A stretch of DNA of 64,000 nucleotides. Source: Isoetes taiwanensis. Its lineage: Eukaryota > Streptophyta > Lycopodiopsida > Isoetales > Isoetaceae. Shown piece after piece: positions 42,737 through 55,185 of this stretch. The position numbers and the translations under genes were made by a program. Numbering within the stretch: the stretch's first letter is position 1; every line of letters begins with the position of its first letter. A model generated the notes under the pieces. That model searched no databases, was not told the origin of the DNA, and saw only the letters and a program-made list of their open reading frames with translations. The DNA lies in NCBI GenBank assembly GCA_021234155.1, contig JAJEKV010000011.1:12193255-12257254 (forward strand), written 5' to 3'.

Positions 42737-45420
42737 GGCCCCTTACATACCATAGGTTACATTATCTTAAATTTAAGAATTAAACCCCCAACAATTATAT
42801 TAAGTTAATGCTAATATAATAGACGTTCCACACCTCCTGTTAGGTTAACATTTAACCTAACATAATGTTTAAAATATGCATTCACACATGAGCAGTTAAG
42901 ATTTAGTTAAATTAACATTTAACATAACAGAATTTGTTAACAATCCCATTTGCACACAAAGCTGTTAAGGTATTTCAGAAATGCTAGGAATTATGCTATC
43001 AGAACGGCTCCTCCATTACTACTCTCTACCTCCGCACCTATTCTTAAATGCACCCATCCATGTTTGCTAAAAAAAAAAAACATTAAAAGGAATCAAAGCA
43101 CCATTTTTGTGGCCAACAAAGAAGAATAGAATGCGAACATCATTTTGCTACCTTCTCGAAAAATTTCAATTCACCTTCACTGCTACAATTCACCTTCAGT
43201 GCTCACGGACAGCTGCCTCATACCTATTAAAAACAACATCAAGAATGCTGATTAGTATTAGAAATGTTGATCAGACCAAACAAAAATTCAATTTACAGTT
43301 TACAATTGGCTTACAATTGGGTTTGGCTATGCCCTTGTAAAACCATCTTTTCCATTCTTGTTAGAAATACAAATTTCATGCAAGCATGTTAGGTTCACCT
43401 GGTTTCTAAACTGTCAGGCCTACCCCTGGTCCAACACAATTGTATCTAGTTCCATAAGGAATCATCAACTCACCTCAAGGCAAAAGTAGTTATCAGGAAA
43501 AACTTTGTGCATTTGTTTCTACAGGATTGACGTGTTTAGTCTGATTAACAGTCAACCTACTATTTGATCCATTTTGAAAAGGACCCTTGTCAAATCTACC
43601 ATCCTGTATGTTTACTAACCTATTATTTGGGTACAACCATGTACCATCCCTTATTACTATGAGTTCAGAATCCATGCCTTCTTAACCTTACAGAGGTAAT
43701 CATACAAGGTTACCTCTGTCACAACCCCCATATTTACTGAAGTTGTGGACCAGGAGAAATTATCCAGCAAAAAAATATGCTTCCCTGAGCAGAAATGGCA
43801 GAAATGATTGGGCAGTAGTGAGATTGCAGAAATGACTATTGGAATTGGATATTGAAGATTAATTTCCTGGAAGGAATTGAAGGCCCCATACAATGTCTAA
43901 GCTTACAGTTAATCCAGGAAAAGAACCGGCTCCATGTCTCTTTCCCGTATATATGCACATAACTTTTTGATTTATGCTTTGTAACTAAGACGGCGACAAA
44001 ATAGAAGTTGCAAGAGGAATTAAAGACTCATAAAGATCTATCTAACAGCTAAGACGGTAATGATCTCTCAAAAGCTGGACAATCTAAAGGAAGATCTCAA
44101 GCAAGCAAACATATGCTTTTGAATAGAAATGAACATTAAATATCTAGATAGTCGAAGCATCCTTTTTGTGAAGTCTATTCTGCACCAATTGCTTATGTTA
44201 GCTGTAGAATATATGAAACAGAATATAAAGTTGTTCTGAACTCTTACTAAAAAAGAACTTTTGTTCTTCTTTCGGATACTCACTCTAATATACGCTGGTG
44301 CCTGCTACTACGAGAATCCAAGTCTATTCTGCAGAGTATCTTCTTTCAAAAGCTATCTAAACCTGCTGAGATGGCATTCATGGCACATTCTTTAAACCTT
44401 AAACAGTGGTGCCTTCTTACCTTTTATCTATGCGTATCACATGCTTTATTTATCTAGCTTTGATGCGTACGTACAAATCTTGTATGTACAGATAGAATCC
44501 TTGTGCAATTTTTAAGTTTTATGCATAATATGTGACTTTGAAATGTGTTTAATAAGCCTCTATATGGAAAAATGGAAGGCTTTTGAAACTAAGAAGTCAG
44601 ATCCGTGGGGAATAAGTGCCTGATAAATTGAAGAGTCACATAAAGCCTAGATTTTGGGTTCAAATCTATGTTCCACTTTATTGCTTTAATCCCAAACCAT
44701 GACTATTGCCATGACTGTTGCTCCAATCACTATGTTCAAAAACCTTAAGAATGGAGCAGTGACTGACTCTTTATCTGTTTCCTTGGCCATTAAATGATTG
44801 ATGGCTATACACACAAAAACTCCACATGCAATTCCCATTGAACCTTTTCTGTTCTGCATGATTTTACACTCAAATTTAGGCATCTTCCTACAGAGGTGAA
44901 TACAAGACTCAAATATACTCCAGGACTGTAAATACCCAGAAGAGATACAGCGTATGCTCTGATAGAAGCAAGAAGAATTTTGATCCAATAAAGATGCTCT
45001 GAGAGAAACAACTTGTAAACACAAAAAGAATGAGCATTTGCTCAAAGGGAATGCAAGAAACCAAAAGAAAATGCAAGAAAAATTCATCTCAGAGGCCATG
45101 GACGAACCTGCTACTGGCGACCTGCGAGCTGTTGGAAACATGTAAGCTATTTGGCGACCTCCCAGATCTGGCGACCTGCATTTAACAGCCCTGTGCTCCG
45201 CCGGTAAGGCTAAGTTTCGCACAACAATGGTTAAAAGTTTTAACAGATTGTTAAATGTTAAACGTAACAAAATCTTATGTGAATGGGGTTTATCCTAAAT
45301 TTTAACATAATCTATTGGGTTAAAAATTAACCCCGCTTTTTAACGGAAATTTTTAACTGAACCAAGTGTGAATCCGGTTATCTTAAAATTTTAACATTTA
45401 AGCTAGGTGTGTAATGACCC
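42737..45420. mobile_element. TIR DNA transposon (PIF/Harbinger-like), TSD TTA
   Basis: The other units read aatggcttatttc without interruption here. U1 has 2684 bp inserted with TTA repeated on both sides (42734-42736 and 45421-45423). The ends are imperfect inverted repeats: GGCCCCTTACATACC against GGGTCATTACACACC (11 of 15 match), with AT-rich subterminal GTTAA-type repeats. A 3-bp TTA duplication is typical of PIF/Harbinger. No transposase is recognised, so it is a non-autonomous copy. The borders are precise because of the empty paralogous sites. Confidence 0.85.
44686..45270 (-). other. 194-codon ORF inside the TIR element, unidentified
   Basis: The C-terminal half (about 44689-44880) looks protein-like and hydrophobic, with GIACGVFVCIAINHLMAKE and APFLRFLNIVIGATVMAIVM. 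The remainder has uneven composition. It is not a transposase. It could be a captured fragment of a host membrane-protein gene, or chance. No function is claimed. Confidence 0.25.
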
Positions 45421-45423
45421 TTA

Positions 45424-46653
45424 TTTCTTTCCTTTTTACATAATGGTTCCTAGAAAAACAAAAAGAATCAAACTCCTTTGTTGGATGAGAGCCATCAAGC
45501 AGATTCTCGCACGAAAAGTGTTATGGTCTATAATGGGAAAGAGCGATTATCGGAGACGGCGATGGTATTGCGGGAATTGTTGTCAAAACTTAAATAACTC
45601 GATGATCGTGTTACGCCTGGAGTGACACGTCGACCCCGACATGATGAACCTTCCAGTAGCAACGATTCAAAAGCTCAACCTTCTCCTGGGGGCAATCCGT
45701 CTCGTGGTATTCCTCCAAATGGAGGAGATGATTCTGCTGATTGATCATCATGTTTATAACAACAAAGAACCTAGGAAAAAATATCCAAAGGACCCGAAGG
45801 AGATTCTTAGTTTCTTAAGGGCGAGCAGGATGGTATCACACTTTTAAAGTGGCTAACCAAGATGGATGATTTCTTCCACGAGCATGGCCATTCAGAGGAA
45901 TGAAAGTTGTATTGATCATGATTCCAGTTAGAAGGAGAGCCAATTTTGTGGTGGTCCACTGTCCTGAGGGATGAAAGCGAAGCTGGATATCTTATTACTA
46001 CTTGGAAGCATATGAGGAGATTGTTTAAAGGACAATTTCTTTCAGATGATATGTGGTTAATCTAAAACACAAATGCCAAACCCTTTGTCAGCAACGGGTG
46101 AGTCTATGAAGGACTTCACGAATCAATTTAATTCTTTGTTCAGTCTCCAGGGATCTCCTCTCATGATAGGTGTGTCCAATTTCTTACAACATTGCAAAGG
46201 GACTTTTTATTATTAAGTTGTTGTAGCTGAGAACTCTGCATCAGGATAGAACAATGGCTTTCGTCGTATATGATGAAAACAAGTACACATGACAAAATAA
46301 GGTTGCCAAATCGAAGAAAGATTCACAAACTGAAGTTTCAAATGACTCAACAATGAGTTTGATTTTCAAGCAGTTGGACAAACGAGATTCATGCTCATCT
46401 AGTTGCTATAATTGTACATGTCCAGGGCATATAGCTCGGGATTGTATCAATGATGTCAAAGCTCCATGCTCTGATGGGGACAAGCACGAACAAGCATGAA
46501 CGAGATGGTGCTAAACAAGAAAACCGAAAGGACAACTCCAATAGTAATGATGATGGGGAGTGGACCTTCAAGAAGTACTGGAGGTTCCTACAACTGAGAA
46601 CCGTTGTCTTCTACCTTGTTGGGCTATTACAATTCCTTCTGGAAATTGGCTAA
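45424..46653 (+). pseudogene. Gypsy-type gag relic in U1
   Basis: A gag region reading opposite to gatC: a Ser/Pro/Arg-rich segment, PRKKYPKDPKEILSF, then WLTKMDDFFHEHGH, then WWSTVLRDESEAGYL (the retrotransposon Gag core) and a CCHC knuckle CYNCTCPGHIARDC (about 46404-46445). Unlike U3-U5 it has lost about 35 bp including the ATG, and it carries frameshifts and stops. No protease, RT or integrase follows. The core Trp-Trp and knuckle support a Ty3/gypsy-like origin. Confidence 0.75.
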
Positions 46654-46659
46654 GTAACA

Positions 46660-48607
46660 ACTATTAGGATCTTTATAGACAGATCTTCGGTATGTATGTT
46701 GAGGGTGAACTAGTCTTGAGCATGATGCTCTGTCTTGGGAGGAGCATAGCACCCCAAGAGGTATTAGCAAGGCTAATACTAGCAGTGTACAATGTGTCGC
46801 GAATAATCAAGGGACCAAGAGGACGTGGCATCAGGAAGTAGTCTGATGGCCAGGCCATATGTATTGTGAGTCATGACATACGTTGACCTTTATACATCAT
46901 CTTTTCGCCACAAGAAGATGGGATAAATCCAGAAAAGAAAGGTGATGGGTGGTGAGTCCAGTCACTTTCCTTTGTAGTTTACCTAAGTTCATGGAACTTA
47001 GACACAAATTTCTTAATCATCAAAGACATATGATTTTGTTTCTAGCATACAACTAAACACAATTGCCTTCTACCTCAATGGGCTGTAATGATTTGGAGCT
47101 AGAATCTGTAACAGACGCCTGAGGCCTTCCAAGGCATAGTCCAACGAACCATATAAGGTGGAAGCTTTATATTCCAAGTAACCTTTATTGAAAAAGTCTT
47201 GGGAGAAAAGGGTAAAAGAGAGCTAGCTATGCATATAAGTATGGAAGGAAGGTGTTATGCGGATCATCTCAGGATTTGTGCTTTGCCTCATGCTCTGTGC
47301 TCGGTGGATGAATAAGAGATGCTCTGATTCTATGGTTGGATGGCGAGTTCTAATCCTTTCCTTGCTATGGCTGAGTGGTTGAACATAGCCTGATTCTTGA
47401 TTTGGATTTGAAACACATCGTAGCCTATAATGGCTTGTTGCTTGGGTAACTGCTTGTCCTACCTCATAATTCTTTTTGGCATCAACGGATGAAAGCTAAT
47501 AAGGTTCGAGCACTTATGATAGGATAAGAAGAGAAGATGGATAATCTATTATTTCTACAGAGTAAAGAGATTTAAAAAAATCCATAAGAACTCTCATTTT
47601 CTGCCTTATGGTAACATGAAATTATCATTGTGATTGATCATGCTAAATTGTTGCATCAAACATTAGCTGCTTAGAATTTTCTTTGCAATAATGCCCTTAG
47701 TCTTTTGGTTAGCCTCATACTGATAAAAGCTTGTGTAATAGACGACCAACCTCTTAACATTGTGTAAAATTCGTTCTTAGCATAATGTAGAAGACTAGGA
47801 ATGATGAGTATTCAAGATATCACATATGAAATAATGGAAAGGAACAAATGTCCTCCAGTAAGAGTATAAAAACTTGGTATCATATTTGAAATAATGTGAA
47901 GTAAAACATCTACCATCTAGAACTAGAAAAATCTTAGATAGCTCATCAATTGCCAGAAGAGCTGCCTGCTTCTTCTTATTTCTTTTTCGAGAGCCAGAGA
48001 AAGTGTTCAAACATAATCGAATCACATAGTATTGTGAAGCTCCATTGCATTTATTATGAGGCTCCGCTTTATATAAATCTATATTCTTTAGCAGATATAA
48101 CAAGCAATTTTCTTATCAAAGAGCAGCTTAAAGCTTGGCATGATATTTCTATGACTTTGCCCTCCCACATATATTTCCATACAATCTTATTGGAAATCTA
48201 ATACCTTAAGAAAAGATACATCTTTTTTATCATCACTTTCCCAGTCACTTGTTTGCCTTTGTGATTCAAAACCTACTAGCTTAGTGGCATAGCTTCTTAA
48301 TTGCTACAACCTGCTATTACTTGATAGTATTGATATGATAAATTGGACAGGCCTAACCATAGCACTAAATATATATCAAATTACATCACCTTGGGTGGAT
48401 CAATCTAACCCAATAGACATCTGTAACTGCTAGACATCTTTCATTCAACAAGATGCATTCTATATGACCATATGTACAAGCTATGAACCTACAAACTTCT
48501 ATAGGTTTAAAAATGCTTGAAGTCATCTTGATGCATGAATTAATGTGCATGGTGGAAATAATCATGTGTTTCAAACTGGTTCAGAAGTAAATTTTACTTA
48601 TGTCTAG
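46660..48607. repeat. Shared 2-kb unit segment (U1 copy)
   Basis: An inverted counterpart of about 55230-57170 in U4. Frames of up to 102 codons recur in both copies (47795-48103 minus; 55669-56034 plus in U4) but I recognise no domain. It is probably a non-coding or long-decayed retroelement part joined to the gag relic. Confidence 0.75.
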
Positions 48608-48666
48608 CAGTGGATGGATGGATGGATGGATGGATGGATGGATGGATGGATGGATGGATGGATGGA
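48608..48666. repeat. (GGAT)n microsatellite, LINE tail
   Basis: About 14 perfect tetranucleotide repeats. In U4 the same position holds only about five (55207-55227, as CCAT). It continues into a 3' LINE end (ttaaggttcgctaagagcc, read inverted), so it is a LINE tail that has expanded. Confidence 0.9.
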
Positions 48667-48715
48667 TTTAAGGTTCGCTAAGAGCCATAGGGTGTTACAA
48701 TGAATATGGATGAAG
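48667..48715 (-). mobile_element. Very short LINE 3' end at the head-to-head junction
   Basis: On the minus strand this reads atctttttggccttcatcc, then ttcattgtaacaccc and the (CCAT)n tail. The same sequence ends the longer LINE segment in front of U4 (about 55150-55227). Here only about 50 bp of LINE body remain before the sequence switches to the U2 flank. Confidence 0.7.
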
Positions 48716-49537
48716 GCCAAAAAGATCTGGAAAAATTACAGCAACTAAATATTAACATTGACATGTCCCCCACCGCTTGCTCCAGTGACGAGAGCACCTT
48801 GTTTGGATTTGTCCATGAACTCAGAGTGTGGAGAGGGAAGGGAAGGGACTTCTTTTTCAAATTCTCATAGGCATTCGCTTTATGCGAACTTTTAATTCAA
48901 ATGGATGGGCACAGGCACGAGTTTTTTATTCAAATGCCAAAATTGGAAGGTTCAACATCTTGTTAAGTGACATGCAGTGCGTTTGAAGGTCGACACCAGG
49001 GTGTCCTTATCATGGAGTGCAATGGTTATAGGGTTTTGTAAGTGGGCCTTTGCAATATCAAGAAAGTGACAAGGAAAATTGAACTAAAAACGTGTGGCAA
49101 TGTGAATGCGAGACTATTTGAGTAGCCCAAGCAAGAATTACAGCTTTAGAATGATTTATACGAGTCTGAAGCATAGCCATTACTAATGTAACAATCTTCA
49201 AGGTGGCTTAAAAGTCCATTTAGTATGTTGACAGAAATTGAAAGTTGCAAAATGCTCACATTGGCATTGCTCCTCCATTGTGAGACTACAATTTGGATCA
49301 TCTCAGAGCATTTACACGTTAGCAACTTTTAACATGTGAATTTAATATGTTCTTCTGGACCCTTGTGGTTCTTTGACTTTTGATTCTGTGTCTTCACAAA
49401 ATCACATCACCACCTTATCCTTTAATATGTTTCTCATTTATCAATGAAAGGTACGATTCCTCTTCATCATTACCTTTTTTTGAATCTCAATTTGATTTCT
49501 GTAACAGGACTACTTCATATAATTTTGTGATGTCGTC

Positions 49538-49858
49538 ATGGCAGGCTCTTGTTTGAGAATGGCTTCGTCTCTATTTATATCTTTATCCACTCGTCCACAT
49601 ATATGGAAGTGTGGAGCAATTAGTAGTGTGCCATTGCCCAACATTTTGGAGCTTTGTGATAAAGCAAGATTGAGCCTGACGAGCAAGAGGTATTCTTTTT
49701 GCTATTCAATTTTCAGATTCTTTGCGAGACATGGTTTGGATTTCGCTTTATTGTGCGAGATGAATGAAATGAAAAGAAATGAAATAATTATGTCATGTTC
49801 CGATAGGTTTAATGACGAAGATATTATCTTCGATAGTGCCTCACAAATGCTTATCCAT
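49538..49858 (+). pseudogene. gatC copy 2, only exon 1 left
   Basis: Exon 1 (49538-49689) matches copy 1 but lacks one G before the donor (agcaagag|gt). That makes it 152 instead of 153 bp and shifts the frame. Intron 1 stops at about 49857 and joins the 3' flank at ttttaatgttacaaag, removing exons 2-5. The upstream flank is also cut at the U1/U2 junction. Confidence 0.9.
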
Positions 49859-50023
49859 TTTTAATGTTACAAAGTTTTGCTAGATTTTGTTTCACAAAAT
49901 GGCATATTGGTTGGTTTGCATACATGCTTAGGTGTGAAAACCAATAGATCGCTTAGATGATAGTCCCGTTGTTGAAGACCGATAGATCATTTGGAAATAG
50001 CCATGCTTTTTATGATACACATG

Positions 50024-50775
50024 CAATGTTGTAAGGAATTGGACACACCTATCATGAGAGGAGATCCCTAGAGACTGAACAAAGAATTAAATTGATTCGC
50101 GAAGTCCTTGATAGACTCAACCGTTGCTGACAAAGGGTTTGGCATTTGTATTTTTGATTAACCACATATCATCTGAAAGAAATTGTCCTTTACACAATCT
50201 CCTCATCTGCTTCCAAGTAGCAATAAGATATCCAGCTTCGCTTTCATCCCTCAGGACAGTGGACCACCACAAAATCGGCTCTCCTTCTAACTGGAATCAT
50301 GCCCAATACAACTTTTATTCCTCTAAATGGCCATGCTCGTGGAAGAAATCATCCATCTTGGTTAGCCACTTTAAAAGTGTGATACCATCCTGCTCGCCCT
50401 TGAAGAAACTAAGAATCTCCTTCGGGTCCTTTGGATATTTTTTCCTAGGTTCTTTCTTCTTATGAACATGATGATCAATCAGCAGAATCATCTCCTCCAT
50501 TTGGAGGAATACCACGAGACGGATTGCCCCTAGGAGAAGGTCGAGCTTTTGAATCGTTGCTACTGGAAGGTTCATCATGTCGGGGTCGACGTGTCACTCC
50601 AGGCATAACACGATCATCGAGTTTTTTAAGTTTTGACAACAATTCCCGCAATACCATCGCCGTCTCCGATAATCGCTCTTTCCCATTATAGACAATAACA
50701 CTTTTCGTGCGAGAATCTGCTTGATGACTCTCATCCAACAAATGAGTTTGATTTTTAAAGGTTGGAGGTGCCATT
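50024..50775 (-). pseudogene. Gypsy-type gag relic in U3
   Basis: The minus-strand reading starts MAPPTFKNQTHLLDES (50774) and has a 99-codon N-terminal frame ending GGDDSAD. The Lys/Pro-rich segment, WLTKMDDFFHEHGH and the WWSTVLRDE core (near 50255) then come after one frameshift and stops. It is cut before the zinc knuckle at the U2/U3 junction (about 50024). Confidence 0.75.
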
Positions 50776-51906
50776 ATATATGCTTCTTTTTGTTTTTCTG
50801 GGAACCATTATGTAAAAAGGAAAAAAATAAGCCATTGAAAATTTGGGGCCGTCCCTCGTTCAATTTGGGCACTCTCCGCCGGTTTATTTGAGCAAGCCGT
50901 TCACCCCTGAACCAACGCTGGGCCCAACTTCACGAAACGTCGGCGTGAAAGAACTTCGGATTGCTTCCTTCCAGCAGTAATGCGTCCATACTTCACTCTG
51001 CTTGCTTTGCTGCAAATCGCTTTCCCAGCCTTGTCAAAATGATTATGCTGTGCATATGCATCCTACAAAAATTACAGCAACTAAATATCAACATTGACAT
51101 GTCCCCCACCGCTTGCTCCAATGACGAGAGCACCTTGTTTGGATTTGTCCATGAGCTCAGAGTATGGAGAGGGAAGGGAAGGGACTTCCTTTTCAAATTC
51201 TCATAGGCATTCACTTTATGCCAACGTTTAATTCAATTGGATGGGCACAGGCACGAGTTTTTTATTCAAATGCCAAAATTGGAAGGTTCAACATCGTGTG
51301 AAGTGACATGCAGTGCGTTTGAAGGTCGACACCAGGGTGTCCTTATCATTATAGGGTTTCGTAAGTGGGCCTTTGCAATATCAAGAAAGTGACAAGGAAA
51401 ATTGAACTAAAAGCATGTGGCAATGTGAATGCGAGAGTATTTGAGTAGCCCAAGCAAGAATTACAGCTTTAGAATGATTTATACGAGTCTGAAGGATAGC
51501 CATTACTAATGTAACAATCTTCCAGGTGGCCCAAAAGTCCATTTAGTATGTTGATAGCAATTGAAAGTTGCAAAATGCTCACATTGGCATTGCTCCTCCA
51601 TTGTGAGACTATACTTTGGATCATTTCAGAGCTTTAGTAGATCCAGATTGGAGAAAATAGCTTCCATCTTATAGGGCATTTACACATTAGCAACCTTTTA
51701 ACATGTGAATTTAATATGTTCTTCTGGACCCTTGTGGTTCTTTGACTTTTGATTCCGTGTCTTCACAAAATCACATCACCACCTTATCCTTTAATATGTT
51801 TGTCATTTATCAATGAAAGGTACGATTCCTCTTCATCATTACCTTTTTTTGAACCTCAACTTGATTTCTGTAACAGGACTACTTCATATAATTTTGTGTT
51901 GTCGTC

Positions 51907-52843
51907 ATGGCGGGCTCTTGTTTGAGAATGGCTTCGTCTCTATTTATACCTTTATCCACTCATCCACATATATGGAAGTGTCGAGCAATTAGTAGTGTGC
52001 CATTGCCCAACATTTTGGAGCTTTGTGATAAAGCAAGATTGAGCCTGACGAGCAAGAAGATACTCTTTTTGCTATTCAATTTTTAGATTCTTTGCGAGGC
52101 ATGGTTTGGGTTTCGCTTTATTGTGCGAGATGAATGAAATGAAAAGAAATGAAATAATTATGTCATGTTCTGATAGGTTTAATGACGAAGATATTATCTT
52201 CGATAGTGCCTCACAAATGCTTATCCAATCTTTTCTGGTTCCTAACACAATGTATGTGTTACCATATAGTATTAAGCACAAGATAGATTTCTTTTCTATC
52301 TGTTGGAGTATGTGTTACCATGAGGTCTATTACCCATTCTCTTCTTTCACTGATGTTTTTAACTTCTGTTATATTCTTTGTGCTCTGTTGCATAGCCTTA
52401 TATATGCACATATAGTCTCTCCCATTTCAACATTCAATCATGCCAAAAGCATCAACAGCTTTACATTAGCTCACCATGCAGATCTGAAACTGTCATTATA
52501 CATTGACTACAACAATCCTTGTGCTTGTTTTACTGCTTAAAGAAACTAAAATGATCTAAACTAACACAGTTAAATATCTAAATTTTCCTTACAATTATTT
52601 CCATTATTCCAACTTGCAGATCGAAGAGATTGGTCCCCAAATTAGCAGCGTTGTAGACTGGTATGACTCTTCGTTGATAAACTAAGAGCAAAATGGAGCC
52701 ATATTGTGAAAACAAAATGTTATGTTTATTTCTATTTTCTGGGCAGGTTTGCTCAACTACAGAGTGTGGATCTAGAGGATGTTGCCCCTGCAATTCGTGT
52801 TGGTTAGATTCATACTCTTGGTCTCCTTATTTTGGCATCGGCG

Positions 52844-52891
<48 letters not shown>

Positions 52892-53255
52892 CCCATGACC
52901 TATTGGTCTTCGTGGACGTTAAAAAAACTATTCTATTCTTTTCTTTTGTTTATGTGTCTTCCCATGGCACTAGCAACATTTTGTGCATTCTGGAAAGGCA
53001 GACAGTTGATTAGTTAATGTCTTTAATTTTCATATACAGGAGATAAAGAAAGTGCGAGCACCCTGCGTGAAGTTGTGCCCTCAATATTTCCTGAAAGGTG
53101 ATATACTGGAATGTAAATGGTTTTGTGCCATTGGATGCTAACTGGATTGACGTAATTATTTTCTTGCTCCTAGGGATGCAATTTTATCAGCTGTCCCACA
53201 GCGGGAGGGTCCTTATATAAAAGTTCCGAAAATTTTGAAGGAGGATGCAGAGTGA
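51907..53255 (+). pseudogene. GATC: gatC copy 3, all exons present, exon 1 donor lost
   Basis: Exons: 51907-52059, 52620-52660, 52747-52802, 53040-53097, 53174-53255, all in the same phases as copy 1 and all open. The exon 4 acceptor is a normal CAG. The exon 1 donor is GAAG|AT instead of GAG|GT, so intron 1 cannot be spliced normally unless another donor is used. LRED is changed to LREV. Intron 3 carries a LINE-tail insertion with a T45 run (52823-52935). It is scored as a probable pseudogene on the donor change. Transcript data could overturn this. Confidence 0.8.
52823..52935 (+). mobile_element. LINE-tail insertion in gatC copy 3 intron 3
   Basis: Copy 1 reads continuously from cttggtct to gcttttgtttatg. 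Copy 3 has about 113 extra bp here: a short leader, a run of about 45 T (52847-52891), then cccatgacctattggtcttc and gtggacgtt, matching the 3' end of the GC-rich LINE. The stem GACC/GGTC is kept while the loop differs (TATT for GATT). Confidence 0.8.
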
Positions 53256-53738
53256 ACCACTGACTCTGCAGCATTTGATTCATGATGCATGTTCTTGGAT
53301 TATACAGTATAAATTCGCTTAGTGTACAGCAAGGTGAGTCTGGAATCATCGAATCCTCATATGTGTATGTGATTGTGCTATACATCGTTGATTGTTGTTA
53401 TAAGAGCTAACGTTATAAAACTACATGGTGCTTGTCATCTGTTGTTGAAGTGCCAGTTTAAAAGTTGCATATCGTATAGAAAACATAGAGCTGTTACTAT
53501 GCAATTGTAAATTTCCATAATGGAAGAGGTGGTTTACGAGAGGATTCATAGTGGTACACAGACTTTTTTTTTTTCATATTTTTAATGTTACAAAGTTTTG
53601 CTAGATTTTGTTTCACAGAATGGCATATTGGTTGGTTTGCATACATGCGTAGGTGTGAAAACCAATAGATCGCTTAGATGATAGTCCCGTTGTTGAAGAC
53701 TGATAGATCATTCGGAAATAGCCATGCCTTTTATGATA

Positions 53739-55185
53739 GTTGAAGCAGAGTCACATTCTTCATTATCTTTCTCTGGATTGTACTCAAAGAAAACAGAGTA
53801 CTGCTGATCGGAATCAAATGATAGTGCACTTACCTTCTTGGAATAGCTCCCCTTCTTGGACGGATTCTTGCTGGGAAGCGCCAGGCAATTTAGAAAAGCT
53901 GCATGTACATATCTGGTTGGCCACATCCAAGCAATTAGTAGTTAACCCTGCATATGCATATTCATCAGGAAAATAGTTAACCATGGGACTAGAATTCAGA
54001 CTCGGAAACTCTCGTACTTGGGTAACAGTAAGGGGGGTTGGGAGAATGAAGGGATCGGATATGGAAGAGGAGGGCACATGATTAGGAGGGATGGGGTGAT
54101 GTTGTAGTGCTGGTGCCTCAGAGGGGTCCATTTCTTCTTGATCATCTGCCAGGGTGGCAAAAGAATTCTTTGAGGGAGTAACTACTTCCGTAATTGAGGT
54201 ATCCTTGATGCAAGGGTCCCCACTAGAGTCAGTACCAGTGTTGTTGGATCTGTGGTGCTCAGGTACCGCATTATCTTGTTTTTTACAGGTCCAAGGGTGA
54301 CCTATATTAGGAGCAATGTCTCCTGGAGTCCCATTTTCTGTGTCTTCTGGGCCCTTTGATGGCTCTTTTTTCCTGTAGATTTTGATAGGGAGGTTCTGCT
54401 TGTTAAATTCAGCGACTTGATTTTTTGGAGAAAAGGAAACTGTATTGTAGATATCTGCTCTTTTATTATATGCTCCTGCAATTTGCCATGTTTCATTCAA
54501 GTTCTACAATCATGTGACCAGCTCTGGCACCAAAATACAGAAGACATTGTGACGACTAAGGAAAGAAGTTTTTAAACAATTGTATGGCATTTTGTTTCTA
54601 TCTCCAAATATATCATATAAGGTTCTAGTGAAATAGGTTCTAATATACTGTTAAAGTGTGGAGGAAATTCACTCCAAAAGGGATGTGTGACAATCTTCAC
54701 CGTAGTCAGATATTCTTGAGAAAGAATTAAGCCAATAAAAAACAAAACATCACTTAGTTCTTTGGAAAGATGGACACCATTTTGCAAATTTGGAAGCTGT
54801 AGAAGTTAGGCTTTCAAAGCATTATCAAACTCTAGCTCTATCTAGATTGTTTTCAAAATTTCATCAGTTGTTAACCTTAGTTCAGGACAATAAGGAAGCA
54901 TATGATGATGCTGAAAGGATTGTAGAGCAATAGAACTGCAGATGAAGTAGAGGACCTTGCTGAGAAGGTAAATGGATTTTCTACTATTGTCATGGGCCAC
55001 CATTATTCTTGATGAACTGACCGATCTTATTGATGTTTGAGCTTGCTACCCATAATTTCTATATATACTTTTTTTATGTTGGGCCATTATACCCTATTCG
55101 ACTTTTGCTTCATGCCCCATTTTAATTTCTGTTCGAGCTTCTTACCTAATCTTTTTGGCCTTCATCCATGTTCATTGTAACACCC
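53739..55185. mobile_element. LINE fragments between U3 and U4
   Basis: Non-unit DNA between the copies. A 228-codon minus-strand frame (53814-54500) includes NSFATLADDQEE, which resembles the region after ORF1 in plant L1 elements; its N-terminus is KIYRKKEPSKGPE-like. The right part (about 54790-55185) runs forward into the LINE 3' end ending in (CCAT)n. The two parts point in opposite directions, so at least two insertions or a rearrangement are involved. No endonuclease or RT is present. Confidence 0.55.
53814..54500 (-). pseudogene. L1-type ORF1 fragment (probable)
   Basis: An open frame of 228 codons from MNETWQIAGAYNKRAD. It is polar, Ser/Pro/Asn-rich and without predicted membrane segments. 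The motif SFATLADD followed by acidic residues is common in the variable linker after the RNA-binding part of plant L1 ORF1. No zinc knuckle is present. It is open but is probably a fragment. A host protein of low complexity cannot be excluded. Confidence 0.4.

Noticed and set aside
32866-54545. Shared phrase ggcaccaaaa.tacaga at 32868 and 54530 as evidence that both are the same LINE
   Set aside because: The match is short and the surrounding reading frames do not correspond.
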